Shown piece by piece: positions 1-8,528 of a DNA stretch of 64,000 bases. The DNA is from Mycolicibacterium sp. P1-18. GTDB lineage: Bacteria > Actinomycetota > Actinomycetes > Mycobacteriales > Mycobacteriaceae. The DNA is taken from positions 62,001 through 126,000 of the forward strand of contig NZ_NPKR01000015.1 of the NCBI RefSeq assembly GCF_008329535.1, in the 5' to 3' direction. Below the pieces are notes generated by a model that worked only from the letters and a program-made list of their open reading frames with translations, searched no databases and was not told the DNA's origin. The translations under genes and the position numbers were made by a program. The first letter of the stretch is position 1. Each line of letters opens with the position of its first letter.

Positions 1-1309
1 ACGCGCGCGTGTCGGTGGGCGGGTTGTCGACGGCGTCGAGGACCTGCTGCTCGGTGACGAGGCGCTTCATCGAGCCGCGCGCCACCAGCCGGTTGTAGAG
101 GCCCTTGTCGAGCCGGACGTCGGAGTACTGCAGGTCCACCAGGTGCAGCCGGGGGGCCGACCAGCCCAGGTTCTCCCGCTGCCGGAAGCCCTCCAGCAGT
201 CGCAGCTTGGCGGGCCAGTCGAGGATCTCCGCGCACTCCATCGGGTCGCGCTCGAGCAGGTCCAGCACCGTCGCCCAGGTTTCGAGAACCTTCGTGGCGG
301 ACGGATCGGGATCGCGCGCGTCGACCAGCTTGGCGACCCGGTCGAGGTAGATCCGTTGCAGCGCAAGGGCGGTCAACTCGCGACCGTCGGTCAGCGCGAT
401 GGTGGCCCGCAGCGACGGGTCGCGGCTGACCACGTGCACGGCGTGGACGGGCCGCGCCAGCGCCAGGTCGGACAGGTCGAGGCCGTGCGCCGGACCCTCC
501 TCGATGAGGTCGAGCACCAGCGAGGTGGTGCCCACCTTCAGATAGGTCGACGTCTCGGCGAGGTTCGCGTCGCCGATGATGACGTGCAGGCGCCGGTACT
601 TGTCGGCGTCGGCGTGCGGTTCGTCGCGGGTGTTGATGATGCCGCGCTTGAGCGTGGTCTCGAGGCCGACCTCGACCTCGATGTAGTCGGCGCGCTGGGT
701 CAGCTGGAAGCCGGGCTCGTCGCCGGCGGGGCCGATGCCGACCCGGCCGCTCCCCGTGACCACCTGCCGCGACACCAGGAACGGCGTGAGCCCGGCGATC
801 ACGGCGGAGAACGGCGTCTGCCGGCTCATCAGGTAGTTCTCGTGGGTGCCGTAGGACGCGCCCTTGCCGTCCACGTTGTTCTTGTAGAGCTGCAGCTTGG
901 CCGCGCCGGGAACGCTGGCGACGTGCCGCGCGGCCGCCTCCATCACCCGTTCGCCCGCCTTGTCCCAGATGACGGCGTCCAGGGGGTCGGTCACCTCGGG
1001 GGCCGAGTACTCCGGGTGGGCGTGGTCGACGTAGAGCCGCGCCCCGTTGGTCAGGATCATGTTCGCGGCGCCGACCTCGTCGGCGTCCACGATCGGCGGC
1101 GGCCCGCTGGCGCGGCTCAGGTCGAACCCGCGCGCGTCGCGCAGCGGCGATTCGACCTCGTAGTCCCACCTGGTCCGCTTCGCCCGCTGGATGCCCGCGG
1201 CAGCGGCATAGGCCAGTACGGCCTGCGTCGACGTGAGAATCGGATTGGCCGTCGGATCGGACGGCGAGGAAATGCCGTATTCGACCTCTGTGCCGATGAT
1301 CCGTTGCAT
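1..1309 (-). CDS. dop: Pup deamidase/depupylase Dop, C-terminus cut by window edge
   Basis: About 436 residues of a roughly 500-residue protein are visible; the 3' end lies before base 1. The start is ATG at 1309 and the N-terminus reads MQRIIGTEVEYG, the glutamate-rich nucleotide-binding motif of the Dop/PafA carboxylate-amine ligase-like fold. Further in, YVDHAHPEYSAPE carries the conserved aspartate used in this family for catalysis. The early SSPSDPTANP stretch, as I recall it, is typical of Dop rather than PafA. In mycobacteria Dop deamidates the C-terminal Gln of Pup and removes Pup from proteins. mpa lies 3.3 kb upstream, as in M. tuberculosis, but here three genes separate them. pup and the prcBA proteasome genes would be expected beyond the left edge. 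Confidence 0.95.
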   Translation of the reverse strand, partial: MQRIIGTEVEYGISSPSDPTANPILTSTQAVLAYAAAAGIQRAKRTRWDYEVESPLRDARGFDLSRASGPPPIVDADEVGAANMILTNGARLYVDHAHPEYSAPEVTDPLDAVIWDKAGERVMEAAARHVASVPGAAKLQLYKNNVDGKGASYGTHENYLMSRQTPFSAVIAGLTPFLVSRQVVTGSGRVGIGPAGDEPGFQLTQRADYIEVEVGLETTLKRGIINTRDEPHADADKYRRLHVIIGDANLAETSTYLKVGTTSLVLDLIEEGPAHGLDLSDLALARPVHAVHVVSRDPSLRATIALTDGRELTALALQRIYLDRVAKLVDARDPDPSATKVLETWATVLDLLERDPMECAEILDWPAKLRLLEGFRQRENLGWSAPRLHLVDLQYSDVRLDKGLYNRLVARGSMKRLVTEQQVLDAVDNPPTDTRA

Positions 1310-1418
1310 GGGATCAGCGTAGGGGAAGCCCCCTGGTTGCGAGCCGGGCACCCGAGTTGGTCAACTAACCCGTGCCCCACGAACCCGACGACGCCGCGGC
1401 GATGCAGGTGGTGCGCCC

Positions 1419-2099
1419 GTGAGAGTCCTGGTCGTCGAAGACGAGGCGCTGCTGGCGTCGACCCTGATGATCGGCTTGCGCGCCGAGGGATTCACGGTGG
1501 TGGCCGTCGCCACCGGGGTCGACGGCCTGGCCCGGGCCACCGAGGGCGAATACGACGTCGTGGTCCTCGACATCATGCTGCCCGGCCTGAACGGCTATGA
1601 AGTGTTGCGGCACATGCGTTCTCGCGGAATCTGGACGCCGGTGCTGATGTTGACCGCCAAGGACGGCGAGTACGACCAGACCGACGCCTTCGACCTCGGC
1701 GCCGACGACTACCTGACCAAGCCGTTCTCGTTCATCGTGCTGGTGGCCCGGCTTCGGGCGCTGGTGCGGCGCGCGGCCCCGCACCGCCCCGCCGTGCTCG
1801 AGGCCGGAACGCTGACGCTGGACCCGTCGCGCCGCGAGGTGTTCCGCGGCGACGTGGCGATCTCGCTGACCCCGCGCGAGTACGGGCTGCTCGAATACCT
1901 GATGCGCAACAAGGACACCGTCGTCACCAAGACCCAGATCCTGCAGAACGTCTGGGCCGCCGACTACGAGGGCGCCGACAACGTCGTCGAGGTGTACGTC
2001 GGCTACGTGCGGCGCAAGATCGACATCCCGTTCGGCACCAGGACCATCGAGACCGTCCGCGGTGTCGGCTACCGCCTGGCCTCGGAAGACCTCAGCTGA
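1419..2099 (+). CDS. OmpR/PhoB-family DNA-binding response regulator
   Basis: A 226-residue protein with a GTG start at 1419. The receiver domain (about residues 1-115) has the acidic pair near the N-terminus (VVEDE), the phospho-acceptor Asp in VVLDIMLPG near residue 51, and the Lys in YLTKPFS. A winged-helix output domain (about 125-222) ends with RTIETVRGVGYRL, typical of OmpR regulators. It faces a histidine kinase gene tail to tail, and the two coding regions overlap by 31 bp, which is unusual for a cognate pair. The pair sits between dop and the Rv2113-like gene, where I recall none in M. tuberculosis, so it is probably a lineage-specific insertion. Target genes are unknown. Confidence 0.93.
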   Translation: MRVLVVEDEALLASTLMIGLRAEGFTVVAVATGVDGLARATEGEYDVVVLDIMLPGLNGYEVLRHMRSRGIWTPVLMLTAKDGEYDQTDAFDLGADDYLTKPFSFIVLVARLRALVRRAAPHRPAVLEAGTLTLDPSRREVFRGDVAISLTPREYGLLEYLMRNKDTVVTKTQILQNVWAADYEGADNVVEVYVGYVRRKIDIPFGTRTIETVRGVGYRLASEDLS

Positions 2100-3454
2100 A
2101 CCGTCACCGACGTTCCGGTGCCAATCCCGGGCCCGATGCTCACGTGGCCGCCGTGAGCCGCCACGATCTCCCGCACGATGGCCAGCCCGAGCCCGGAACC
2201 GCCCGCGCTCCTCGAGCGGTCGGAGTCCAGCCGTACGAAGCGGTCGAAGACGCGTTCCCGGTCCTGCGGTGCAATCCCCGGCCCGTCGTCGACGACCTCC
2301 ACCCGAACGCCGTCGGCATCGCGCCGGACCGACACCGTCACCCGCGAAACCGCGTGCCGCGCCGCGTTGTCCAGCAGGTTGCGCAACACCCGCGACAGCG
2401 CGACGGGATCACCGGTCAGCCGCACCGGCTCCAGATCACCCTGCACCTCGAGCGGGGTCTCCCGGCGCAGTCGCTCGAGTTGCTCGGCGACCAGGTCGTC
2501 GAGGTCGACGTCCTCACGAGCGATGTCGAGCCCCCGCTCGTCGGCCCTGGCCAGCAGCAGCAGATCGTCGATGAGCACCTTCATGCGCAGCGCCTCGGGC
2601 ATCAGCGTCGTGCCCACCAGGTCGCCGGCCACGTCGGCGCTGAGCACCTCCGGGTGGGCCACGGCCACCTCCAACGCCGAGATGATCGTCGTCAGGGGGC
2701 TGCGCAGCTCGTGCGACGCGTCTCCGACGAACCGCTTCTGCGCCTCGTGGCCCGCCTGGATGCGGGCCAGCATCTCGTTCATCGTGACCGCGAGCGCCCC
2801 GATCTCGTCGCGGCTGTCCGGTACGGGAACGCGTTCGGCGAGATCGGAGGTCGTGATGTCGGCGACCCGGGACCGGATGTCGTCGACCGACCGCATCGAA
2901 CGATGCACCAGGACGTAGGTGGCCACCCCGGACACCAGGATCACCACGGGCGCGGCGATGGCCAGCGCGACCACCACCGCCCACACCGTCGACGCGATCG
3001 TCGCCGTGCCCTCCCCGACCACGACGGTGTACCGGTCGTCGGAACCCGTCACCGTCTGGGCACTGAAGCGCACCCGCCCGAAGGGTGAGAACGGCTCCGG
3101 CATGCCGATGCGGATGCCGTCGCCCACGTCGCCCACCGCGACCAGGGGCGTGTCGGGCGCCGACCGCGACCGCCGAATCACCCTGCCGCCCTCGTCGACC
3201 ACCTGGACTGCGACGATCCGCTGGTCGGTGGCCAGCAGGACGGGGTCCAGTCCGGCCGCGCCGCCCGCCACGAGCTGCGCGCTGATCTCGCTGACCCGGG
3301 TGGCCGCCGCGGAGTCGACGCCCGACAGCATGGTGCGGTAGATGATCGCCGCGAGACCGGCCCCGGCGATGCCGAGGGCGACGAAGACCACCGTCGCGGC
3401 GACGAACGCCGACCGCGCCGATATCCCCCAGTCTGCAGTGCGTCTTCTCGCCAT
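2069..3454 (-). CDS. membrane sensor histidine kinase (HAMP-HisKA-HATPase)
   Basis: 461 residues from ATG at 3454; an in-frame ATG at 3523 would add 23 residues but would run into the divergent neighbour starting at 3476. Order: TM1 (about residues 12-37), extracytoplasmic sensor segment of about 110 residues, TM2 (about 155-180), HAMP, H-box with FVGDASHELRSPLTT, N-box LDNAARHA, G-boxes DDGPGIAP and GSGLGLAIV. The small periplasmic domain is not one I recognise. It ends inside the 3' end of the convergent OmpR-type regulator, the likely partner because no other regulator is nearby. The signal sensed cannot be read from the sequence. Confidence 0.93.
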   Translation of the reverse strand: MARRRTADWGISARSAFVAATVVFVALGIAGAGLAAIIYRTMLSGVDSAAATRVSEISAQLVAGGAAGLDPVLLATDQRIVAVQVVDEGGRVIRRSRSAPDTPLVAVGDVGDGIRIGMPEPFSPFGRVRFSAQTVTGSDDRYTVVVGEGTATIASTVWAVVVALAIAAPVVILVSGVATYVLVHRSMRSVDDIRSRVADITTSDLAERVPVPDSRDEIGALAVTMNEMLARIQAGHEAQKRFVGDASHELRSPLTTIISALEVAVAHPEVLSADVAGDLVGTTLMPEALRMKVLIDDLLLLARADERGLDIAREDVDLDDLVAEQLERLRRETPLEVQGDLEPVRLTGDPVALSRVLRNLLDNAARHAVSRVTVSVRRDADGVRVEVVDDGPGIAPQDRERVFDRFVRLDSDRSRSAGGSGLGLAIVREIVAAHGGHVSIGPGIGTGTSVTVQLRSSEARR

Positions 3455-3475
3455 GGCGGTCACCAGTCCACCACA

Positions 3476-4642
3476 ATGTTTGCCGTGCCCGACATGCAGC
3501 AGGTCCACGACTGGTTTCTGCATCGCGGCCTGCCGTTGGTGCTCACCAGACGGGTGCGCTCACGCCACCTGGTCGAGCGGTCGGCGCCCATGGTCAGCGG
3601 TGTCGGCGCCCTCACCGCCGTGACGATGTTGCTCGCCGAGGTCACCGGCGACTCCCCCGACTACGGCTACGCGCTGCGCCTGGGGGTCATCGCCGCCGTG
3701 CTGATCGCCGCCCCGTTCGTGCTCTACCTGCTCCACCAACTCGACAGCACCCGCGGCGAGGCGGGCCGACGCACGGCCGCGCTGACGGTGATGGCGGTCT
3801 TCGTCGTGGTGATGCCCGTGACCGTCAGCGGATGGTCGGCCGCGGCGGCGGCCGAGGCGCCGGCGTTCGTCGTCATCACCCTCCTGGCGATCTGGTTGAC
3901 CTACGTGGGGTTCGGGTCGATCGTCGCGTGGGCGTTCCGGTTCGCCTGGGTGCAGCTCGGCGCGCTGGGCACCCTGATGAGCCGCGCCCTGCCGCTGCTG
4001 ATGCTGACGGTGGTCGTGTACTTCACCGGCGAACTGTGGCAGCTGGCCGCCCGCATGACGCGCCAACGGCTCTGGCAGGTGATCGGGTTCTTCGCCCTGG
4101 TCGCCCTGGCGTTCGTGGTGACGACGATCCGCGACGAGGTGCGGGCGCTGCGGGAGGACCGGGCCGAGGAAACCGATCAGGCCGGGCTGCTCGCCGGGAC
4201 GCCGCTGGCCGTGCCTGCGGGCACCCGGATCACCCGGACCGCGCTGTCCCGCGCCGAGCAGGTCAACGTCGTCGCCGTCATGGTGGTGTCACAGGCGATT
4301 CAGGTCGTGTTCTTCACCGCGGGCCTGTTCGCGTTCTTCCTGGCCCTCGGCGTCGTCGCCGTCCCCGACGACGTCGCCGTCCTGTGGTCTGCCGAGGAGA
4401 CCTGCGCGGTCGGCCAGCCCCCGTGCGCCGGAACGTGGTTCGGCATCCACGTGCCCATCCCACAGACGATGGTGCACATGTCGCTGTTCGTCGCGGTGCT
4501 CTCCGGGCTCTACTTCACGGTGAGCACCAGCGTGGACCCGCTGTACCGGGAGCGGTTCTTCGACCCGCTGATCGCCGACGTCGCCGTCAGCCTGGCGGGC
4601 CGGGACGCCTACCTCGAACTCGAGGGACGCCCGGCCCGCTAG
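3476..4642 (+). CDS. multi-pass membrane protein, Rv2113-like
   Basis: 388 residues from ATG at 3476; an ATG at 3491 is also possible. Several hydrophobic segments are clear: around residues 60-80, 95-120, 125-155, 160-185, 195-210, 265-290 and a C-terminal one. The protein is rich in Val, Ala and Leu with short charged loops. A loop near residues 300-325 contains two cysteines (ETCAVGQPPC) that could form a disulfide if exported. It is divergent from the histidine kinase, with only 21 bp between starts. By position between dop and mpa and by general character it matches M. tuberculosis Rv2113, an uncharacterised integral membrane protein. No enzymatic motif recognised. Confidence 0.85.
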   Translation: MFAVPDMQQVHDWFLHRGLPLVLTRRVRSRHLVERSAPMVSGVGALTAVTMLLAEVTGDSPDYGYALRLGVIAAVLIAAPFVLYLLHQLDSTRGEAGRRTAALTVMAVFVVVMPVTVSGWSAAAAAEAPAFVVITLLAIWLTYVGFGSIVAWAFRFAWVQLGALGTLMSRALPLLMLTVVVYFTGELWQLAARMTRQRLWQVIGFFALVALAFVVTTIRDEVRALREDRAEETDQAGLLAGTPLAVPAGTRITRTALSRAEQVNVVAVMVVSQAIQVVFFTAGLFAFFLALGVVAVPDDVAVLWSAEETCAVGQPPCAGTWFGIHVPIPQTMVHMSLFVAVLSGLYFTVSTSVDPLYRERFFDPLIADVAVSLAGRDAYLELEGRPAR

Positions 4643-4647
4643 CCGAC

Positions 4648-6450
4648 CTACAGGTACTGACCGAGGTTCGACTCGGTGTCGATCGCCCGGCTGGCGCTCG
4701 AGCTCTTGCCGGTGACGAGCGTGCGGATGTAGACGATCCGCTCGCCCTTCTTGCCCGAGATCCTGGCCCAGTCGTCCGGGTTCGTGGTGTTGGGCAGGTC
4801 CTCGTTCTCGGCGAACTCGTCGACGATGGAGTCGAGCAGGTGCTGGATGCGCAGACCGTGCTGACCGGTCTCCAGCACCGACTTGATCGCGAACTTCTTG
4901 GCCTTGTCGACCACGTTCTGGATCATCGCGCCGGAATTGAAGTCCTTGAAGTACATGACTTCCTTGTCACCGTTGGCGTAGGTGACCTCCAGGAACCGGT
5001 TCTCGTCGACCTCGGCGTACATCCGGTCGACGACCTTCTCGATCATCGCCTTCACGCACGCACCCCGATCGCCGCCGAACTCGGCGAGATCGTCGGCGTT
5101 CACCGGCAGGTTCTCGGTCAGGTACTTGGAGAAGATGTCCTGCGCCGCTTCGGCGTCCGGCCGTTCGATCTTGATCTTGACGTCCAGGCGGCCGGGCCGC
5201 AGGATCGCCGGGTCGATCATGTCCTCACGGTTGGAGGCACCGATCACGATGACGTTCTCCAGGCCCTCGACGCCGTCGATCTCGCTGAGCAGCTGCGGCA
5301 CGACGGTGGTCTCGACGTCGGAGCTAACGCCGGTGCCACGGGTCCGGAAGATCGAGTCCATCTCGTCGAAGAACACGATCACCGGGGTGCCCTCGGACGC
5401 CTTCTCCCTGGCCCGCTGGAAGATCAGGCGGATGTGCCGCTCGGTCTCGCCGACGAACTTGTTGAGCAGCTCCGGGCCCTTGATGTTGAGGAAGTAGGAC
5501 TTCGCCTCACGGGCGTCCTCACCACGAACCTCGGCCATCTTCTTGGCCAGCGAGTTGGCCACCGCCTTGGCGATGAGCGTCTTGCCGCAGCCGGGAGGGC
5601 CGTAGAGCAGCACGCCCTTCGGGGGTCGCAGCGAGTACTCGCGGTAGAGGTCCTTGTGCAGGAACGGCAGCTCGACGGCGTCGCGAATCTGCTCGATCTG
5701 CCGGGTCAGGCCACCGATGTCCTCGTAGCTGACGTCGGGCACCTCTTCGAGCACGAGATCCTCGACCTCGGCCTTCGGGATCCGCTCGAACGCGTACCCG
5801 GCCTTCGTGTCGACCAGCAGCGAGTCGCCCGGCCGCAGCTTCCTTGGCTTCCAGTCGTCGTCGGAGTCCTCGGCGTCGGGATCCTCCACCAGGTACTCCG
5901 CGGCGACGAGCGGCTCGGCGAGCCAGACGATGCGCTCCTCGTCGGCGTGACCGACGACAAGCGCCCGGTGACCGTCGCCGAGGATCTCGCGAAGGGTGCT
6001 GATCTCGCCGACGGACTCGTAGGTGCCGGCCTCGACGACCGTCAGGGCCTCGTTGAGCCGGACCGTCTGGCCCTGCTTGAGATCCTTCACCTCGATGTTC
6101 GGCGAGCACGTCAGCCGCATCTTGCGACCGGACGTGAACACGTCCACGGTGTCGTCCTCGTGGGTGCCCAGCAGCACGCCGTAACCGCTGGGCGGCTGAC
6201 CCAGTCTGTCCACCTCTTCGCGAAGCGCCAGCAACTGCTGGCGGGCTTCCTTGAGGGTGTCCATCAGCTTGGCGTTGCGCGACGACAGACTGTCGATGCG
6301 CGATTCGAGTTGGTGTACGTCTCGCGCACTTCGGAGGCCGCTGTCGGACCCGACCGACTGCTCGAGCTGCTCGCGAAGCGCGGCGGCTTCGCGGCGCAGT
6401 TCTTCCAATTCGGCAGCTTCGCCACTGGACATGGGCTGTGACTCACTCAT
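4648..6450 (-). CDS. mpa: proteasome-associated AAA+ ATPase Mpa (ARC)
   Basis: 600 residues, close to the M. tuberculosis length of about 609. Domains: N-terminal coiled coil (about 10-80) that binds Pup, tandem OB folds (about 85-235), AAA+ module with Walker A GPPGCGKT near 285, Walker B VIVFFDEMDS near 350 and arginine-finger region near LRPGRLD. The C-terminus is GQYL, the motif known to dock into the 20S proteasome alpha ring. Mpa unfolds pupylated proteins and feeds them to the core. The start ATG at 6450 is preceded by the purine-rich site GGGAGGGG. It converges on the Rv2113-like gene with a 5-bp gap. Confidence 0.98.
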   Translation of the reverse strand: MSESQPMSSGEAAELEELRREAAALREQLEQSVGSDSGLRSARDVHQLESRIDSLSSRNAKLMDTLKEARQQLLALREEVDRLGQPPSGYGVLLGTHEDDTVDVFTSGRKMRLTCSPNIEVKDLKQGQTVRLNEALTVVEAGTYESVGEISTLREILGDGHRALVVGHADEERIVWLAEPLVAAEYLVEDPDAEDSDDDWKPRKLRPGDSLLVDTKAGYAFERIPKAEVEDLVLEEVPDVSYEDIGGLTRQIEQIRDAVELPFLHKDLYREYSLRPPKGVLLYGPPGCGKTLIAKAVANSLAKKMAEVRGEDAREAKSYFLNIKGPELLNKFVGETERHIRLIFQRAREKASEGTPVIVFFDEMDSIFRTRGTGVSSDVETTVVPQLLSEIDGVEGLENVIVIGASNREDMIDPAILRPGRLDVKIKIERPDAEAAQDIFSKYLTENLPVNADDLAEFGGDRGACVKAMIEKVVDRMYAEVDENRFLEVTYANGDKEVMYFKDFNSGAMIQNVVDKAKKFAIKSVLETGQHGLRIQHLLDSIVDEFAENEDLPNTTNPDDWARISGKKGERIVYIRTLVTGKSSSASRAIDTESNLGQYL

Positions 6451-6474
6451 ATTGCGCCCCTCCCCGCACCGAAA

Positions 6475-6494
6475 GTTGGTGCAGTAACACCAAC
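6475..6494. promoter_or_regulatory. perfect 7-bp inverted repeat upstream of mpa
   Basis: GTTGGTG and CACCAAC are separated by six bases, 25-44 bp upstream of the mpa start and on the mpa side of the divergent mpa/MTB12-like intergenic region. A second, looser repeat, TGGTGT at 6524-6529 and ACACCA at 6541-6546, shares the TGGTG core. It could be a regulator site or an mRNA hairpin; the sequence does not decide. Confidence 0.45.
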
Positions 6495-6595
6495 AACGCT
6501 ACCGGCGATTCAGTCTTTGTGTGTGGTGTAGGAATTCGACACACCAGCAACACTGTTAGCCTCATTGAATTGTTAGGCCGATCGAAAGGACAGCC

Positions 6596-7102
6596 GTGAT
6601 CCTGAAAACCCTCGTTACCGGCATGGCAGCAGCTGCCGTCGTCGCCGGAGCAGCGGGTGGTGTGACGTCCGTTGCATCGAGCCTGAGCTCGGGCGCGTCA
6701 TCGTCCACGACGGCCGTTACGCCCGTGGTCAAGGGCATCCCGCTGCCGCAGGCACCGGCACCGGACCTCCAGGCGCCGCTTCTGCAGACCCTCAGCGGCC
6801 TCGCCGGCGGCGGATCGTTCTCCGGCGCCAAGGGCACCTACATCGAGGGCGGCCTCGGCCGCATCGAGGGCATCGCCGCCGACCGCGAATACAGCAAGGC
6901 AGCGGCCAAGGGCTACTTCCCGCTGAACTTCGTCGTCGCCGACGTCGACTCCGACGGCACGATCGCCACAGCGAACGTCACCGCCACCGCGAACACCGGG
7001 GCCACCAAGACCGAGCCGGTGACCTTCGTCGCCGGCCCGAGCCCCACCGGCTGGCAGATCTCCAAGCAGTCCGCACTGGCCCTGCTGTCGTCGAACGGCT
7101 GA
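6596..7102 (+). CDS. secreted MTB12 (CFP-2)-like antigen
   Basis: 168 residues from GTG at 6596, with the ribosome-binding site GAAAGGA ending six bases before it. The N-terminus is a signal peptide: MILK, then an Ala/Val/Gly-rich hydrophobic core to about residue 28. The mature part holds a proline-rich linker, then GSFSGAKGTYIEGGLG and a C-terminal half ending GWQISKQSALALL. The layout and the KG-EGG-G and W-SK-A-LL pattern match the low-molecular-weight antigen MTB12 (Rv2376c), an exported mycobacterial protein of unclear function. It is followed with no gap by an LppK-like lipoprotein gene. Confidence 0.8.
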   Translation: MILKTLVTGMAAAAVVAGAAGGVTSVASSLSSGASSSTTAVTPVVKGIPLPQAPAPDLQAPLLQTLSGLAGGGSFSGAKGTYIEGGLGRIEGIAADREYSKAAAKGYFPLNFVVADVDSDGTIATANVTATANTGATKTEPVTFVAGPSPTGWQISKQSALALLSSNG

Positions 7103-7627
7103 GTGCACCGCAGCCAAGCTCTACCCCTGAGCGCCGTCACCCTGGTGGCGGCGCTCTGGCTTGGGGGTTGTGCCGACGAGCCACCCGCGGCCGCCCCGCA
7201 GAGCTCGCGCCCGATGACGAGCGCGCTGCGCCCGGCCATGCCGACGGTCGCCCCGCTGCCTCCCCCCGACCAGCTGACCGGCGTGCTGTACCGGCTGGCC
7301 GACACGACGGTGCCCGCCGCGCAGAAGGTCGCCCTGGTGCAGTACGCCACGGTCGACGACGAACCCGCGCTGCAGAACTTCGGCGAAGCGCTCGCCGCCA
7401 GCGGGTTCGCCCCGCTCACCGTGGACGCCGCCGACCTTCAGTGGGCCGGTGACCCCGGCCACGTCGTCGCCTCGGTCACCGTCGGCTCCCCCAACCCGCA
7501 GGTGCGACCGTTCACGTTCCCCATGGAGTTCGCCCCGGTCCGGGACACCTGGCAGCTGAGCAAGCGGACGGCCGACCAGCTGCTGCCGCTCGTCGGAGCC
7601 ACCCCGCCGCCCCCGCCGCCGGGTTAG
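7103..7627 (+). CDS. lppK: LppK-like lipoprotein related to MTB12
   Basis: 174 residues from a GTG that directly follows the stop codon of the preceding gene. The signal sequence ends in LWLGGC, a lipobox, so Cys near residue 23 should be lipidated and the protein anchored on the outer face of the membrane. The proline-rich segment PLPPPDQLTG precedes a domain with a W-LSK-AD-LL pattern near the C-terminus, shared with the upstream MTB12-like protein; the extreme C-terminus is polyproline. Position between mpa and trmI matches M. tuberculosis Rv2116 (lppK). Function is not known. The stop overlaps the convergent trmI stop by a few bases. Confidence 0.8.
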   Translation: MHRSQALPLSAVTLVAALWLGGCADEPPAAAPQSSRPMTSALRPAMPTVAPLPPPDQLTGVLYRLADTTVPAAQKVALVQYATVDDEPALQNFGEALAASGFAPLTVDAADLQWAGDPGHVVASVTVGSPNPQVRPFTFPMEFAPVRDTWQLSKRTADQLLPLVGATPPPPPPG

Positions 7628-8454
7628 ACGGCCGGCCGCTTCCGGCGGTACGGCGCGGGCGTCACCGTTCCCGGCGCCAGCTTGCGGGCGCTGACCAGGA
7701 ACGCCGTGTGACCACGCATCGAATGCTGGGGACGTACGGCGAGGCCGACGACGTCCCAACCGCGCTGCAGCGACTCCCACGCCCGCGGTTCGGTCCAGCA
7801 CAGCTGCTCGCGCAGCGCCTCGACCACCCGCGACAACTGGGTCACCGTGGCGACGTAGACCATCAGCACGCCACCGGACACCAGCGCTCCGGCCACCGCC
7901 TCGAGCACCTCCCACGGCGAGAGCATGTCGAGCACCGCGCGGTCGACCTGCGGTCCGTCGTAGGTGTTCAGGTCGGCGACGCGCAGATCCCAGTTCGCCG
8001 GCCGCTCGCCGTAGAACGTCACGACGTTGCGCTCGGCGTGCTCGGCGTGGTCCTCGCGCAGCTCGTAGGACACCACCGTGCCCTCGGACCCGACGGCCCG
8101 CAGCAGCGAGCACGTCAGCGCGCCCGATCCCGCGCCGGCCTCCAGCACGCGCGCGCCGGGGAAGATGTCCCCCTCGTGCACGATCTGGGCGGCGTCCTTC
8201 GGATAGATCACCTGCGCGCCGCGCGGCATCGAGAGCACGTAGTCCATCAGCAGGGGACGCAGCACCAGGAACGGGTCGCCGTTGGCGGACTTGACCACGC
8301 TGCCCTCGGGCTGCCCGATCACCGAATCGTGGGTGATGCCGCCACGGTGGGTGTGGTACTCGCCGCCGGCGGCGAGCACCATCGTGTAGTGCTTGCCCTT
8401 CGCGTCGGTCAGCTGGACACGATCGCCGACGTCGAACGGCCCGGTGCGTTTCAC
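7624..8454 (-). CDS. trmI: tRNA (adenine-58-N1)-methyltransferase TrmI
   Basis: 276 residues from GTG at 8454. An N-terminal beta domain (residues 1-70) with GGEYHTHRGGITHDSVIG precedes a Rossmann SAM-binding core: ARVLEAGAGSGALTCSLL (motif I, about 103-120) and YELREDHAEHA (acidic residue binding the ribose). VLDMLSPWEVL is the motif IV region used for substrate adenine. This enzyme methylates A58 in the T-loop of tRNAs and works as a tetramer. The order lppK-trmI-recB matches Rv2116-Rv2118c-Rv2119. It is divergent from the nuclease gene with a 74-bp gap. Confidence 0.96.
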   Translation of the reverse strand: MKRTGPFDVGDRVQLTDAKGKHYTMVLAAGGEYHTHRGGITHDSVIGQPEGSVVKSANGDPFLVLRPLLMDYVLSMPRGAQVIYPKDAAQIVHEGDIFPGARVLEAGAGSGALTCSLLRAVGSEGTVVSYELREDHAEHAERNVVTFYGERPANWDLRVADLNTYDGPQVDRAVLDMLSPWEVLEAVAGALVSGGVLMVYVATVTQLSRVVEALREQLCWTEPRAWESLQRGWDVVGLAVRPQHSMRGHTAFLVSARKLAPGTVTPAPYRRKRPAV

Positions 8455-8528
8455 AGCTGATCAGCCTGCCAGCAGACCCACCGGCTCCGGTGCGCGGGGT
8501 TGTCGGACGCGCGTCATAGGCTTCCTTC

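Noticed and set aside
3832..6441. 869-codon plus-strand open frame covering the Rv2113-like gene and mpa
   Set aside because: It runs opposite mpa, which is unmistakable, and has shadow-frame composition.
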